From Gemmata sp. (GTDB lineage Bacteria; Planctomycetota; Planctomycetia; Gemmatales; Gemmataceae): a stretch of 55,196 nucleotides of DNA. The translations under genes were made by a program, and so were the position numbers. The stretch lies in assembly GCA_022843445.1 (NCBI GenBank), contig JALHNS010000004.1, positions 4,379-59,574 of the forward strand, in the 5' to 3' direction. The notes below the pieces were generated by a model. It searched no databases, was not told the DNA's origin, and saw only the letters and a list, made by a program, of their open reading frames with translations. This document shows positions 1-7,835 of this stretch, piece by piece. Every line of letters begins with the position of its first letter. Position 1 is the first letter of the stretch.

Positions 1-6
1 ACTCCC

Positions 7-27
7 GGGTTTCAAACCCCCCCCCCC
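7..27. other. Window-edge hairpin and 11-nt poly-C run
   Basis: The first 87 bases hold no gene that can be supported. A very small inverted repeat (GGGTTT / AAACCC, positions 7-19) runs into eleven consecutive C residues (17-27), followed by a GC-only stretch up to about position 68. It could be the tail of a terminator of a gene lying to the left of the window. The homopolymer length is also the kind of call that can be wrong in an assembly. No function is claimed. Confidence 0.3.
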
Positions 28-87
28 AAACACCCCCGGTTTTGGGCCGCGGGGCGCGCGCCCCCCCTACTCTTTGCCGAGTTTGCT

Positions 88-999
88 ATGAAGCACTTCC
101 TGAACCTGATCGACTTCACCGCCGACGAGCTGAGCGCGCTGCTGACCGAAGCGGCGCGGCTGAAGGCGGCACAGGCGCGGCGGATCCCGGCGACGAGCCT
201 GAGCGGGCGCGTGGTCGGGCTGGTGTTCGAGAAGCCGTCGCTGCGCACCCGCGTCAGCTTCGAGAGCGGCGTGGCCCAACTCGGCGGCACCGCGCTGTAC
301 CTGCCGGGCAACGAAGTCGGCCTCGGCTGGCGCGAAACGCTCGCGGACTTCGCGCGCACCGTCAGCAACTTCGTGGACGCGCTCGTGCTGCGCGTGTACA
401 AGCACGAAACGCTGGACGCCCTCGCGGCACACGGCACCATCCCGATCATCAACGGCCTCTCGGACTGGTCGCACCCGTGTCAGGGTTTGGCCGACGTGAT
501 GACCATTCAGGAACTGTTCGGCACGGTGCAGGGGAAGACCGTGGCGTTCGTGGGCGACGGGAACAACGTCGCGCGGTCGCTCGCGGTGGGCCTCGGGCGG
601 CTCGGCGGGCGGCTCGTGCTGGCGTGCCCCGAAGGGTACGGGTTCGACGACAAGTTCCGCGAGCAGTACACGGCGCGCGTCGGCCCAGACTTCCCAAAAG
701 AAGTGCGCGACCCGCGGGCCGCGGTGCGCACCGCCGACGTGATCTACACCGACGTGTGGACCAGCATGGGCCAAGAGGCGGAGCGCGAGGAGCGCCTGCG
801 CCGGTTCGCGGGCTTCCAAGTGAACGCGAAGTTGCTGAGCGCGGCCCCGGCGCACTGCAAGGTGCTGCACTGCCTGCCCGCGCACCGCGGCGAGGAAGTG
901 ACCGACGACGTGATGGACGGCCCCGCGTGCGCCGCGTTCCAGCAAGCCGGGAACCGCCTGCACGCGCAGAAGGCCGTACTCGAAGCGCTGCTGAAGTAG
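88..999 (+). CDS. argF: Ornithine carbamoyltransferase
   Basis: Cytoplasmic enzyme that joins carbamoyl phosphate and ornithine to give citrulline, the sixth step of arginine synthesis. The 303-residue length is normal for the family. The carbamoyl-phosphate loop is seen as SLRTR, where many members have STRTR. HPCQGLADVMT follows the usual HPxQ pattern, and HCLPAHRGEE carries the HCLP ornithine-site cysteine. The ATG at 88 begins MKHFLNLIDF, the expected N-terminus of the short OTC type; there is no strong Shine-Dalgarno sequence in front of it. No other arginine gene is adjacent, so it appears to stand alone. Aspartate carbamoyltransferase is unlikely because the HCLP motif is present. Confidence 0.96.
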   Translation: MKHFLNLIDFTADELSALLTEAARLKAAQARRIPATSLSGRVVGLVFEKPSLRTRVSFESGVAQLGGTALYLPGNEVGLGWRETLADFARTVSNFVDALVLRVYKHETLDALAAHGTIPIINGLSDWSHPCQGLADVMTIQELFGTVQGKTVAFVGDGNNVARSLAVGLGRLGGRLVLACPEGYGFDDKFREQYTARVGPDFPKEVRDPRAAVRTADVIYTDVWTSMGQEAEREERLRRFAGFQVNAKLLSAAPAHCKVLHCLPAHRGEEVTDDVMDGPACAAFQQAGNRLHAQKAVLEALLK

Positions 1000-1025
1000 A
1001 GGGCGGGAGGCAGTTCTGGTTGTAG

Positions 1026-1047
1026 CGGCGCGCCCGCGCGCAGTTTT
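1026..1047 (+). terminator. Possible argF terminator
   Basis: A GC-only self-complementary stretch (GCGCGC-CC-GCGCGC) is followed by AGTTTT, 27 bases after the argF stop. The loop is too tight for the full stem, so only a shorter stem would form. Weak candidate. Confidence 0.35.
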
Positions 1048-1135
1048 CACTTCGGATCGCCCATTTCTCTTCACCACGCGGTAACATATCCCCAGATTGC
1101 CCACCTTGCCTTTCATCCTCCCGAACGGTGCCCAC

Positions 1136-3640
1136 ATGCGTACCCGATTCGTTCTCGGCGCGGGACTTCTCGCCGCGCTCGCCGCACTCGCGGCCTCGCC
1201 CGCGCCACTCGGCGCGAAGCAACCGCCCGGCTTCCCGAAGGGCGGCATCTTGCCGAAGGCCGGCGAGCTGCGCAAGTACGACGACGTGATTACCAAGGAA
1301 TTCAAGACGCAACCCGGCGTGTTCGCGGTACACCGCAACGACGACAAGGTGTACTTCGAGTTGCCTGCTTCCATGTACGGCCGGCTGTTCCTGTGGCACG
1401 CGGAAGTCGCCAAGGGGCCGGGCGGCAGCAGTTGGGGCGGCGCGGCGCTGGGCCACACGGTGCTCAAGTTCGAGCGCCGCGGGAACAAGATCTACGTGTG
1501 GAAGGTCGGGTTCGCGAAGCGGACCGACGGAAAGGCCGTGCAATCCTCCGTGGACGCGTCGGCGACCGATTCCATCGTCGCGGCGTTCACGGTGGAGTGC
1601 GAGGGCAAGGACCGGTCGGCGGTCATCAACGTGTCCGACATCCTCATCAACGGCCTGCCGGACCTGCCGCTGAACCGCGCGGCCGGCGGCGGCGGCGGCA
1701 GCACCGACCCGACCCGCTCGTACTTGGACGAAGTGCGCGCGTTCCCGACGAACATCGAGGCGCGCGCGACCGTGACGTTCCGCGGCGGCGGCGGTCTCGG
1801 CGGGTTGGGCGGCCCCCCGGGCCTCGGCGGGGGCGGGGCGGGGCGCAGCGCGACGGCCGTGATTCACCAGAGCCTCGTGGTGCTGCCGGAAGCGCCGATG
1901 ACCGGGCGCCTGTTCGACCCGCGCGTGGGGTACTTCACCGAAGAGTTCACCGACTTCTCGCACCCGCGCAACTGGGCCGTGAACAAGGAGTACATCAACC
2001 GGTTCCGGCTGGAAAAGAAGGACCCGGCCGCGGCGGTCAGCGAGCCGGTGAAGCCGATCGTGTTCTACCTCGCGAAGGAAGTGCCCGAAAAGTGGCGCAA
2101 GGCGCTCAAGCAGGGCGTGGAAGACTGGCAGCCGGCGTTCGAGAAGGCCGGGTTCAAGAACGCGATCATCTGCAAGGACGCGCCGACCCGCACCGAAGAC
2201 CCGAACTGGGACCCGGAAGACGCCCGCTACAACGTGATCCGCTGGGTGGCCGAGCCGGTCGCCAACGCGATGGGGCCGCACGTCCACGACCCGCGCAGCG
2301 GCGAGATCATCTCGGCGCACATCATCTTCTGGCACGACATCGTGAAGCTCACGCAGATGTGGTACTTCGTGCAGTGCAGCGCGCAAGACCCGCGGGCCCG
2401 CAAGTTCCCGCTGCCGGACGACCTCACGAGCGAACTGCTCCGCTACGTCAGCGCGCACGAAGTGGGCCACACGCTCGGCCTGCGGCACAACCACCGCGCC
2501 AGCCAAGCGTACAGCATCAGCCAACTGCGCGACCCCTCGTTCGTCGCGAAGCAGGGCAACGTCGCGTCGATCATGAGCTACGGCCGTTACAACTACGTCG
2601 CGCAGCCGGAAGACAAGATCGACGCGAAGCACCTGATCCCGGGCCTCGCGCCGTACGACTTCTTCGCCATCGAGTGGGGCTACAAGCCGATCGCCGGCAT
2701 GAAGACCGCCGAGGACGAAAAGAAGACGCTGGACGAGTGGGCCGCGAAGCAACTGGAGAACCCGTTCCTGCGGTTCGGCGGCGAGGACGGCCCCTCGACC
2801 GTGGACCCGACCGTGCTGACCGAGAACATCGGTAACGACCCGGTGCAGGCGACCGCGCTGGGCCTCAAGAACCTCGACCGCGTGATGGACCACCTGATCC
2901 CGGCCACCACCGAGAAGGGCGAAGACTTCGCGCTGCTCGAAGAAGTGTACGGCGAGATTCTGGGCCACCGGGGCCGCTGGTTCAGCGCGGTGGCGAAGCA
3001 GGTGGGCGGCGTGGTCGAGAACCGCACGCTCGGCGGCCGCGGGGGCGAAGCGTTCGTGCGCGTGCCGAAGGAGAAGCAGAAGGAAGCCGTGAAGTTCCTG
3101 CTGGACAGCGCCTTCACCACGCCGACCAAGCTGCTCAACCCGGGGATCGTGAACCAGTTCAAGTACACCGGGGCCGCGGCCGGCGTGAGCGGCCAGCAGC
3201 GCGGGCTGCTCGGCTCGCTGCTCAGCCCGGCGCGGCTGGCGCGGCTCGCCGACGCGGAACTGCTCGCCCCGGAGAAGGCGTACACCGCGGTGGAGCTGGT
3301 GAGCGACCTGCAAGCCGGCATCTTCAGCGAACTGGACAAGCCGGAACCGAAGGTGGACCCGCTGCGCCGCCAACTGCAGCGCGCGTACATCGACATCCTG
3401 AAGACCGAGTTCCAACCGCCGGCCGCGGCCCAGCAGACCGTGACCGTCCCCGGGCGCGGGCCGATCGGGGGCGGGGGCGGCGGCGGCAGCAGCGAGCTGC
3501 GCGGCGTGGCCCGCGCGGCGCTGGCCCAACTGGCCGCGAAGCTCGGCCCCGCGGCCGGCAAAGCGAAGGACCCGGTGACCGCGGCGCACCTGAACGACCT
3601 CAAGGCCGAAGTGGCCGCGATTCTGGCCGACAAGAAGTAA
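1136..3640 (+). CDS. Secreted zinc-dependent metalloprotease (DUF5117/DUF4953-like)
   Basis: Large exported protein of 834 residues. The ATG at 1136 is preferred over an in-frame TTG at 1097 because it starts directly with a signal peptide (MRTRFVLGAGLLAALAALAA, then an ALGA-type site). The metzincin zinc site HEVGHTLGLRHNH lies at residues about 441-453, with two zinc histidines, the catalytic Glu and a third histidine after GLR. A downstream SIMSYGRYNY provides the Met-turn-like segment. The surrounding layout (unfolded-looking N-half, central catalytic domain, C-terminal helical part ending in a Gly-rich linker) fits the bacterial zinc-dependent metalloprotease families DUF5117/DUF4953. 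Substrate is unknown, and extracellular or periplasmic protein turnover is an inference. It is transcribed alone and followed by a good terminator. Confidence 0.85.
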   Translation: MRTRFVLGAGLLAALAALAASPAPLGAKQPPGFPKGGILPKAGELRKYDDVITKEFKTQPGVFAVHRNDDKVYFELPASMYGRLFLWHAEVAKGPGGSSWGGAALGHTVLKFERRGNKIYVWKVGFAKRTDGKAVQSSVDASATDSIVAAFTVECEGKDRSAVINVSDILINGLPDLPLNRAAGGGGGSTDPTRSYLDEVRAFPTNIEARATVTFRGGGGLGGLGGPPGLGGGGAGRSATAVIHQSLVVLPEAPMTGRLFDPRVGYFTEEFTDFSHPRNWAVNKEYINRFRLEKKDPAAAVSEPVKPIVFYLAKEVPEKWRKALKQGVEDWQPAFEKAGFKNAIICKDAPTRTEDPNWDPEDARYNVIRWVAEPVANAMGPHVHDPRSGEIISAHIIFWHDIVKLTQMWYFVQCSAQDPRARKFPLPDDLTSELLRYVSAHEVGHTLGLRHNHRASQAYSISQLRDPSFVAKQGNVASIMSYGRYNYVAQPEDKIDAKHLIPGLAPYDFFAIEWGYKPIAGMKTAEDEKKTLDEWAAKQLENPFLRFGGEDGPSTVDPTVLTENIGNDPVQATALGLKNLDRVMDHLIPATTEKGEDFALLEEVYGEILGHRGRWFSAVAKQVGGVVENRTLGGRGGEAFVRVPKEKQKEAVKFLLDSAFTTPTKLLNPGIVNQFKYTGAAAGVSGQQRGLLGSLLSPARLARLADAELLAPEKAYTAVELVSDLQAGIFSELDKPEPKVDPLRRQLQRAYIDILKTEFQPPAAAQQTVTVPGRGPIGGGGGGGSSELRGVARAALAQLAAKLGPAAGKAKDPVTAAHLNDLKAEVAAILADKK

Positions 3641-3661
3641 CCCGGAACGCGAGTTCCGTCG

Positions 3662-3697
3662 CGCGGGCGCGCCAAGTGGCGCGCCCGCGTTCGTTTT
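3662..3697 (+). terminator. Rho-independent-type terminator after the metalloprotease
   Basis: A near-perfect GC stem (CGCGGGCGCGCC / GGCGCGCCCGCG) with a tiny AAGT loop spans 3662-3689 and is followed by TTCGTTTT. It lies 22 bases after the metalloprotease stop and before mgtE. Confidence 0.6.
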
Positions 3698-3774
3698 CCG
3701 CCTCGCGCGCCTAACATGACACGAACGGTGTGGCGCGACCCGCGCGTCCGATTCCACCCACGCACGGGTTCCCC

Positions 3775-5178
3775 ATGTCGCACCCGCTGTTCGGCCCGGA
3801 AATGAAGCTCATCCTCGCGGAGCACAACACCGCGGCGATGCGCGACTTCTGCGAACAACTCCACCCCGCGACGGTCGCCGAAGTCCTCGACGAGGGCTTC
3901 ACGCCCGAACAGATTTGGGAAGTGCTCTCGCAGGCCGACATCCGCACGCAGGCGTCCGTGTTCGAGTACCTGCCCCCCGCGGTTCAGGAAGAGATGGCGG
4001 TGAAGGCCCGGCCGCAGATGGGGCAGTTGCTCACGAAGATGAGCCACGACGACCGCGCCGACTTGCTCCAGCGCCTGCCGCCGAGCGTGACCGAATCCAT
4101 CATGCGGCTGGTGGACGAGGCCGACCGTCAAGATATCGCCAAACTCGTGCAGTACGGCGAGAACACGGTCGGCGCGCTGATGACGACCGACTACGCGTGG
4201 CTCCCCGGCACGCTCACCGCGGCCGAAGCGATCGACCAGCTCCGCCAGCAGGCCCCGGACCGCGAGACCATTTACTACATCTACATTCTCGACGACGCGA
4301 CCAAGCGCGCCGACGGTTCGCTCGCCCCGCGGCGGCTGCTCGGCGTGGTCACGCTGCGCGACCTGATTCTCGCGCCGCGGCACGCGCTGGTGCGCGACCT
4401 GATGGAAACCGAACTCGCCACGCTCCGCTACGACGACGACCAAGAAGCGGTGGCGAAGCTGTTCGCCCGCTACGACTTTCTCGCTGCCCCGGTAGTAGAC
4501 GCGCAGTTCGGGCTGCTCGGCATCGTCACCCACGACGACGTGCTCGACGTGGTGCGCGAAGAAGCCACCGAAGACTTGCAGAAGCAGGGCGGCGTCGGCC
4601 CCATCGAAGGCGACTACCTCGACGCGCGGTTCGGCAACGTGTGGTACAACCGCATGAAGTGGCTCGCGGTGCTGTTCGTGTTGCAGATGTTCACGATCAA
4701 CGCGATGGCCTCGTTCGAGAGCGAGTTGGAGCGCGTCGCGTTCCTGCTGTCGTTCATCCCGCTGTGCCTCAGTGTGGGCGGGAACGCCGGCTCGCAGGCC
4801 GCGACGCTCGTGATTCGCGCTGTGGCGCTCGATCAGATTCGCACCCGCGACTGGCTCCGCGTGCTGCGCCGCGAAGTGCTGATGGCGCTGGCGCTCGCCA
4901 GCACGCTCGGCGTGTTCTCGATCGCGCGCACGTATTTCCTCACCCCGGACAGCATCTTGGAGAAGGTGCCGGAGGGCTTCTTCTGGCACTTGAACTGGGT
5001 GGTGACGTTCGCGGTGATGGGCATCTGCCTCACCGGTGCGGTGATCGGCGCGGCGCTCCCGCTGCTCATCAAAGCCGCGGGCCGCGACCCGGCGCTCATG
5101 TCCGCCCCGCTCATCGCCACGCTCTCCGACGTGCTCGGCATCGTCATCTTCTTCAACGTGGTCCGCGCCTTCTTTTAG
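3775..5178 (+). CDS. mgtE: Magnesium transporter MgtE
   Basis: Inner-membrane Mg2+ channel/transporter of 467 residues. The N-terminal superhelical N-domain (residues about 20-125) is followed by two CBS modules (about 125-265) that sense cytosolic Mg2+ in known MgtE proteins. The C-terminal membrane domain has about five helices. The signature segment SVGGNAGSQAATLVIRA is present in the second helix region. The ATG at 3775 (MSHPLFGPEMK) is preferred to an upstream in-frame GTG at 3730, whose extension is Pro/Arg-rich and unlike the family. The gene ends 27 bases before the next start. There is no recognisable Mg2+ riboswitch in the short upstream gap, so regulation by the protein's own N/CBS gating is likely. 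Confidence 0.93.
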   Translation: MSHPLFGPEMKLILAEHNTAAMRDFCEQLHPATVAEVLDEGFTPEQIWEVLSQADIRTQASVFEYLPPAVQEEMAVKARPQMGQLLTKMSHDDRADLLQRLPPSVTESIMRLVDEADRQDIAKLVQYGENTVGALMTTDYAWLPGTLTAAEAIDQLRQQAPDRETIYYIYILDDATKRADGSLAPRRLLGVVTLRDLILAPRHALVRDLMETELATLRYDDDQEAVAKLFARYDFLAAPVVDAQFGLLGIVTHDDVLDVVREEATEDLQKQGGVGPIEGDYLDARFGNVWYNRMKWLAVLFVLQMFTINAMASFESELERVAFLLSFIPLCLSVGGNAGSQAATLVIRAVALDQIRTRDWLRVLRREVLMALALASTLGVFSIARTYFLTPDSILEKVPEGFFWHLNWVVTFAVMGICLTGAVIGAALPLLIKAAGRDPALMSAPLIATLSDVLGIVIFFNVVRAFF

Positions 5179-5205
5179 CCACCAACTGCCTAGGGAGGCT
5201 CAGCC

Positions 5206-5895
5206 ATGAAGTTCATCGCGCTCGACACGACCATGAATTGGCAGAGCAAGCAGATGGACGTTGTTCATAAGTTGCTCTTTCACGGGGCTGCCATCAGAGC
5301 CGACGCGCCAACCGATCCGGCGCATCAAGGACAAGGAAGTTGTGCGCACGATGTCGGCGACGACTTATCACACCCGCTGCTACTGACGCGGAGCGGTGTG
5401 TTCGTTCCGCCACTGTTTAAGCCGAGAGTCGCGCTCGTGGCTCGCGACGACCTCTATCAGCGCATCAGCCACTTTCCGAATCTGAGCTTCGCGGACGCGC
5501 TCCCGCAAAAGTTGCTCAACTTGTGGAAGCCGATCGGCGACTTCAGTTTTTATGAATCCGCGGACCCGGTGATTCGCCGGAACGTCCGGCGGCCCGACAC
5601 GCTGTTGGATTGGATGCCCAACGACCCGAGTTTGTTCGCGACGTTCCCCAAGTGCAAAGAACTCGTCGCGTACAACGTTCACAAACCGCAGGGTGAAGTT
5701 GGGAAGACTGTGCGCGTCAACTTCGTGATGAACAACGACCGGAAAACTGATGTCGAATTTGAGTGCCCGCGCGCTGTATTCGAGACACACCCGCTGATCT
5801 GGAGTTCGGTATTTTTCCTTCGGCACGACTTGTTCGACCTGCTCCAAGACGCCATCGACCCCAATCACTTCGCCATTCGGCCCGTCGAAATCTAG
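5206..5895 (+). CDS. Hypothetical protein, lower-GC orphan
   Basis: A 229-residue protein that I do not recognise. A good ribosome site (GGGAGG at about 5192-5197) precedes the ATG, so it is probably translated. It has no signal peptide, membrane segment or obvious repeat. The C-terminal half is rich in aromatic and charged residues (HPLIWSSVFFLRHDLFDLLQ) and ends in HFAIRPVEI. Base composition is visibly less GC-rich than the genes on either side, with many A/T third positions, which suggests recent acquisition. Its size, soluble character and C-terminal pattern recall immunity-type proteins such as the Imm11 (DUF1629) group, but I could not confirm this, and no toxin gene is next to it. The first 40 residues look less structured than the rest, so the true start could be later. 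Confidence 0.7.
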   Translation: MKFIALDTTMNWQSKQMDVVHKLLFHGAAIRADAPTDPAHQGQGSCAHDVGDDLSHPLLLTRSGVFVPPLFKPRVALVARDDLYQRISHFPNLSFADALPQKLLNLWKPIGDFSFYESADPVIRRNVRRPDTLLDWMPNDPSLFATFPKCKELVAYNVHKPQGEVGKTVRVNFVMNNDRKTDVEFECPRAVFETHPLIWSSVFFLRHDLFDLLQDAIDPNHFAIRPVEI

Positions 5896-5958
5896 TTTGC
5901 TGGCGAATCCGCACCGCGGCGAATCCAATTTCCCGCGTCCGCAATCGAATACTGGTGT

Positions 5959-5973
5959 GGGGCTTCGCGCCCC
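5959..5973 (+). repeat. Small hairpin in front of the site-2 protease RBS
   Basis: GGGGC-TTCGC-GCCCC forms a five-base-pair stem that ends one base before the GGGAGGG ribosome-binding site of the next gene. It could influence initiation or be a remnant of the intergenic palindrome family. The stem is short, so this is tentative. Confidence 0.35.
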
Positions 5974-5987
5974 GGGAGGGAGACACC

Positions 5988-6851
5988 ATGTTCGGTTCGA
6001 CACACTTGGGCAAGTTCTTCGGCATCGACTTCCGCGTTCACGGAACGTTCTGGTTGCTGCCGCTATTCGTTCTGCTGACCGGGTTCGGGGCCGGTCTCGA
6101 TCGTGTCGCGTTCGACCTGTTGCTCGTGCTCGCTGTGTTCGTCTGTGTCGCGCTCCACGAGGTGGGGCACGCGCTTGCGGCCCGCGCGTACGGCATTCGC
6201 ACGCGGGACATCACGCTGTACCCGGTCGGCGGCGTCGCCAGCATGGAGCGCCTGCCGGAGCGCCCGCGGCACGAAATCGCGGTCGCGCTCGCCGGCCCCG
6301 CGGTGAACGTCGCCATTGCCGGTGGGCTGTTCCTCGGCATCGCCCTCGGCGGGTTCGTGCTGCCGTGGGAACACACGCCGGACGCGCTCGACCTGTTCGT
6401 GGCGAACGTGTTCTGGGCGAACGTGACGCTCGCGGCGTTCAACCTGCTGCCGGCGTTCCCGATGGACGGGGGCCGCGTGCTGCGGGCGCTGCTCGCGTCG
6501 CGCCTGAGCCGCTTGCGGGCGACCGAAGTCGCCGTGCAGGTGGGCAGCGTGATCGCGGGCGCGATGTTCGTGGCCGGCCTCGCGTTCGGGCACATCGGCT
6601 TGGCGCTCGTCGCCGTCGTCGTGTGGATGCTCGGTCAAGGCGAGTTGGCCGCGGTGCGAGCGCGAGCGGCGCGCGAGAACGTAGCGCGCAAGGTGCGCGA
6701 GTTCTTCGAGCCGCCGGTGCCGGAGCCGGTCATCCCCGGCACGGCGCGCGACCTCGCGGCCCGCGGCTTCACCGGGATCGCGTGGGACGAGGTGCGCGGC
6801 GTGTGGGTGCGCTGGGTGCGCGGCGTGCCCGTCGGCGAACTGCCGGCGTAG
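5988..6851 (+). CDS. Site-2 protease family membrane metalloprotease (M50)
   Basis: Intramembrane zinc protease of 287 residues that would cut membrane-spanning substrates within the bilayer. The HExxH motif is HEVGHALAA at residues 57-65, and the third zinc ligand is in NLLPAFPMDGG (about 152-162). Both lie in predicted membrane helices. Start choice: the ATG at 5988 has a strong GGGAGGG site seven bases upstream, while a longer in-frame extension from 5763 overlaps the previous gene and is Arg-rich. Many M50B proteins of this layout carry a C-terminal CBS pair. Here there is instead a short soluble tail of about 70 residues ending in a Trp/Val/Arg-rich segment (VWVRWVRGVPVG). Its substrate is unknown. 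Confidence 0.9.
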   Translation: MFGSTHLGKFFGIDFRVHGTFWLLPLFVLLTGFGAGLDRVAFDLLLVLAVFVCVALHEVGHALAARAYGIRTRDITLYPVGGVASMERLPERPRHEIAVALAGPAVNVAIAGGLFLGIALGGFVLPWEHTPDALDLFVANVFWANVTLAAFNLLPAFPMDGGRVLRALLASRLSRLRATEVAVQVGSVIAGAMFVAGLAFGHIGLALVAVVVWMLGQGELAAVRARAARENVARKVREFFEPPVPEPVIPGTARDLAARGFTGIAWDEVRGVWVRWVRGVPVGELPA

Positions 6852-6862
6852 CACTTCGGCCC

Positions 6863-6926
6863 GTCGAACCGCCGGCGTAAACCGGTGGGTGCGCTGAGAC
6901 CCACCGGCTTACGCCGGCGGTTCGAC
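6863..6926. repeat. Long intergenic palindrome (28-bp arms)
   Basis: Two 28-base arms, 6863-6890 and 6899-6926, are reverse complements apart from one base, with an 8-base spacer. The core is CCGGCGTAAACCGGTGGGT and its complement. It sits between the site-2 protease and the MlaE-type permease. It may act as a bidirectional terminator, but it resembles the other inverted-pair elements of this window. Confidence 0.8.
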
Positions 6927-6982
6927 CGAACAACCACCGGTTGGCCTGCCCTTCCCCGCGGCGGCGCGGTACAACCGCACGC

Positions 6983-7801
6983 ATGACGCCTTCCGCGAAC
7001 CCCGGTATCGCCACCAAACTCGGCGACACGCTCGCCGCATTCGGCGACTGGTGGCTGTTCGCGCTCCGCGCCGCCACCGGCGTGGTGCGGCGCAGTTTCA
7101 CGGCGCGCGAGTTCTTCCGCGTCGCGGTCGAAGTGGGCGTGAACAGCGTGGGCGTGGTCGCCATCACCGGCGCGTTCATCGGCATGGTGCTCGCGGTGCA
7201 AGCATACGGGCAGTTCCACACCATCGGCCTCGAAACGAGCATCGGCGCGGTCATTCACATGTCGGTCGTGCGCGAACTCGGGCCGGTGCTCGCGGCGGTC
7301 ATGCTCGCGGGCCGCGTCGGGTCGGCGCTCGCGGCGGAACTGGCGACCATGCGCGTGACGGAGCAACTCGACGCGCTCGCGTGCCTCGGCGTCGATCCGG
7401 TGCGGTACCTTGTGGGGCCGCGCGTGCTCGCGTGCGTGCTGCTGCTGCCGCTGCTCACGGTCGTGGCAGACGTGATGGGCCTCATCGGCAGCTCGGTCAT
7501 CTGCTTGGGCGTGTTCGACATCGACGGGCACCACTACTGGCGGCACACGCGCGAGTTCGTGAAATCGTGGGACGTGCTGATCGGGCTGGCGAAGGGGATC
7601 GTGTTCGGCGGCGTGCTGTCGCTGATCGCGTGCCACCGCGGGTTCCACAGCAAGCCGGGCGCGGCGGGCGTGGGCCGCGCCGCGACCGAGGCGTTCGTCG
7701 TCGCGTTCGTTGCCATCCTCGTAATCGACTTCCTGTTGGCGATGCTCGCCAATTCGCTGTACGCTCTGTTGTGGCCGACGGCCGCGGCGCGGGTAGTGTA
7801 G
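6983..7801 (+). CDS. mlaE: MlaE-family ABC transporter permease
   Basis: Integral membrane permease of 272 residues, the family that moves phospholipids or related lipids between membranes (MlaE, or MCE-linked YrbE). The characteristic block SVVRELGPVLAAVMLAGRVG, followed by SALAAELATMRVTEQLDAL, is present in the central part and is diagnostic of the family. Five or so hydrophobic helices are visible. The ATG at 6983 is chosen because an earlier in-frame start at 6941 adds only an Arg-rich stretch overlapping the palindrome. The usual partners (MlaF ATPase and MCE-domain MlaD) are not adjacent, which is unusual because the genes are commonly clustered. They would have to be elsewhere in the genome. 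The gene is 34 bases upstream of citrate synthase. Confidence 0.9.
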   Translation: MTPSANPGIATKLGDTLAAFGDWWLFALRAATGVVRRSFTAREFFRVAVEVGVNSVGVVAITGAFIGMVLAVQAYGQFHTIGLETSIGAVIHMSVVRELGPVLAAVMLAGRVGSALAAELATMRVTEQLDALACLGVDPVRYLVGPRVLACVLLLPLLTVVADVMGLIGSSVICLGVFDIDGHHYWRHTREFVKSWDVLIGLAKGIVFGGVLSLIACHRGFHSKPGAAGVGRAATEAFVVAFVAILVIDFLLAMLANSLYALLWPTAAARVV

Positions 7802-7835
7802 ACGAGTGTTGCCCTTCGCACGCGCGAGACCAACC

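Noticed and set aside
449-3757. A minus-strand frame of 1102 codons opposite argF and the metalloprotease
   Set aside because: Low-complexity Arg/Ala/Val-rich translation, no start context, and antisense to two genes with clear catalytic motifs.
3730-3774. Longer start of MgtE at the upstream GTG
   Set aside because: The added residues are Pro/Arg-rich and unlike the family, while the ATG at 3775 gives a typical N-domain start.
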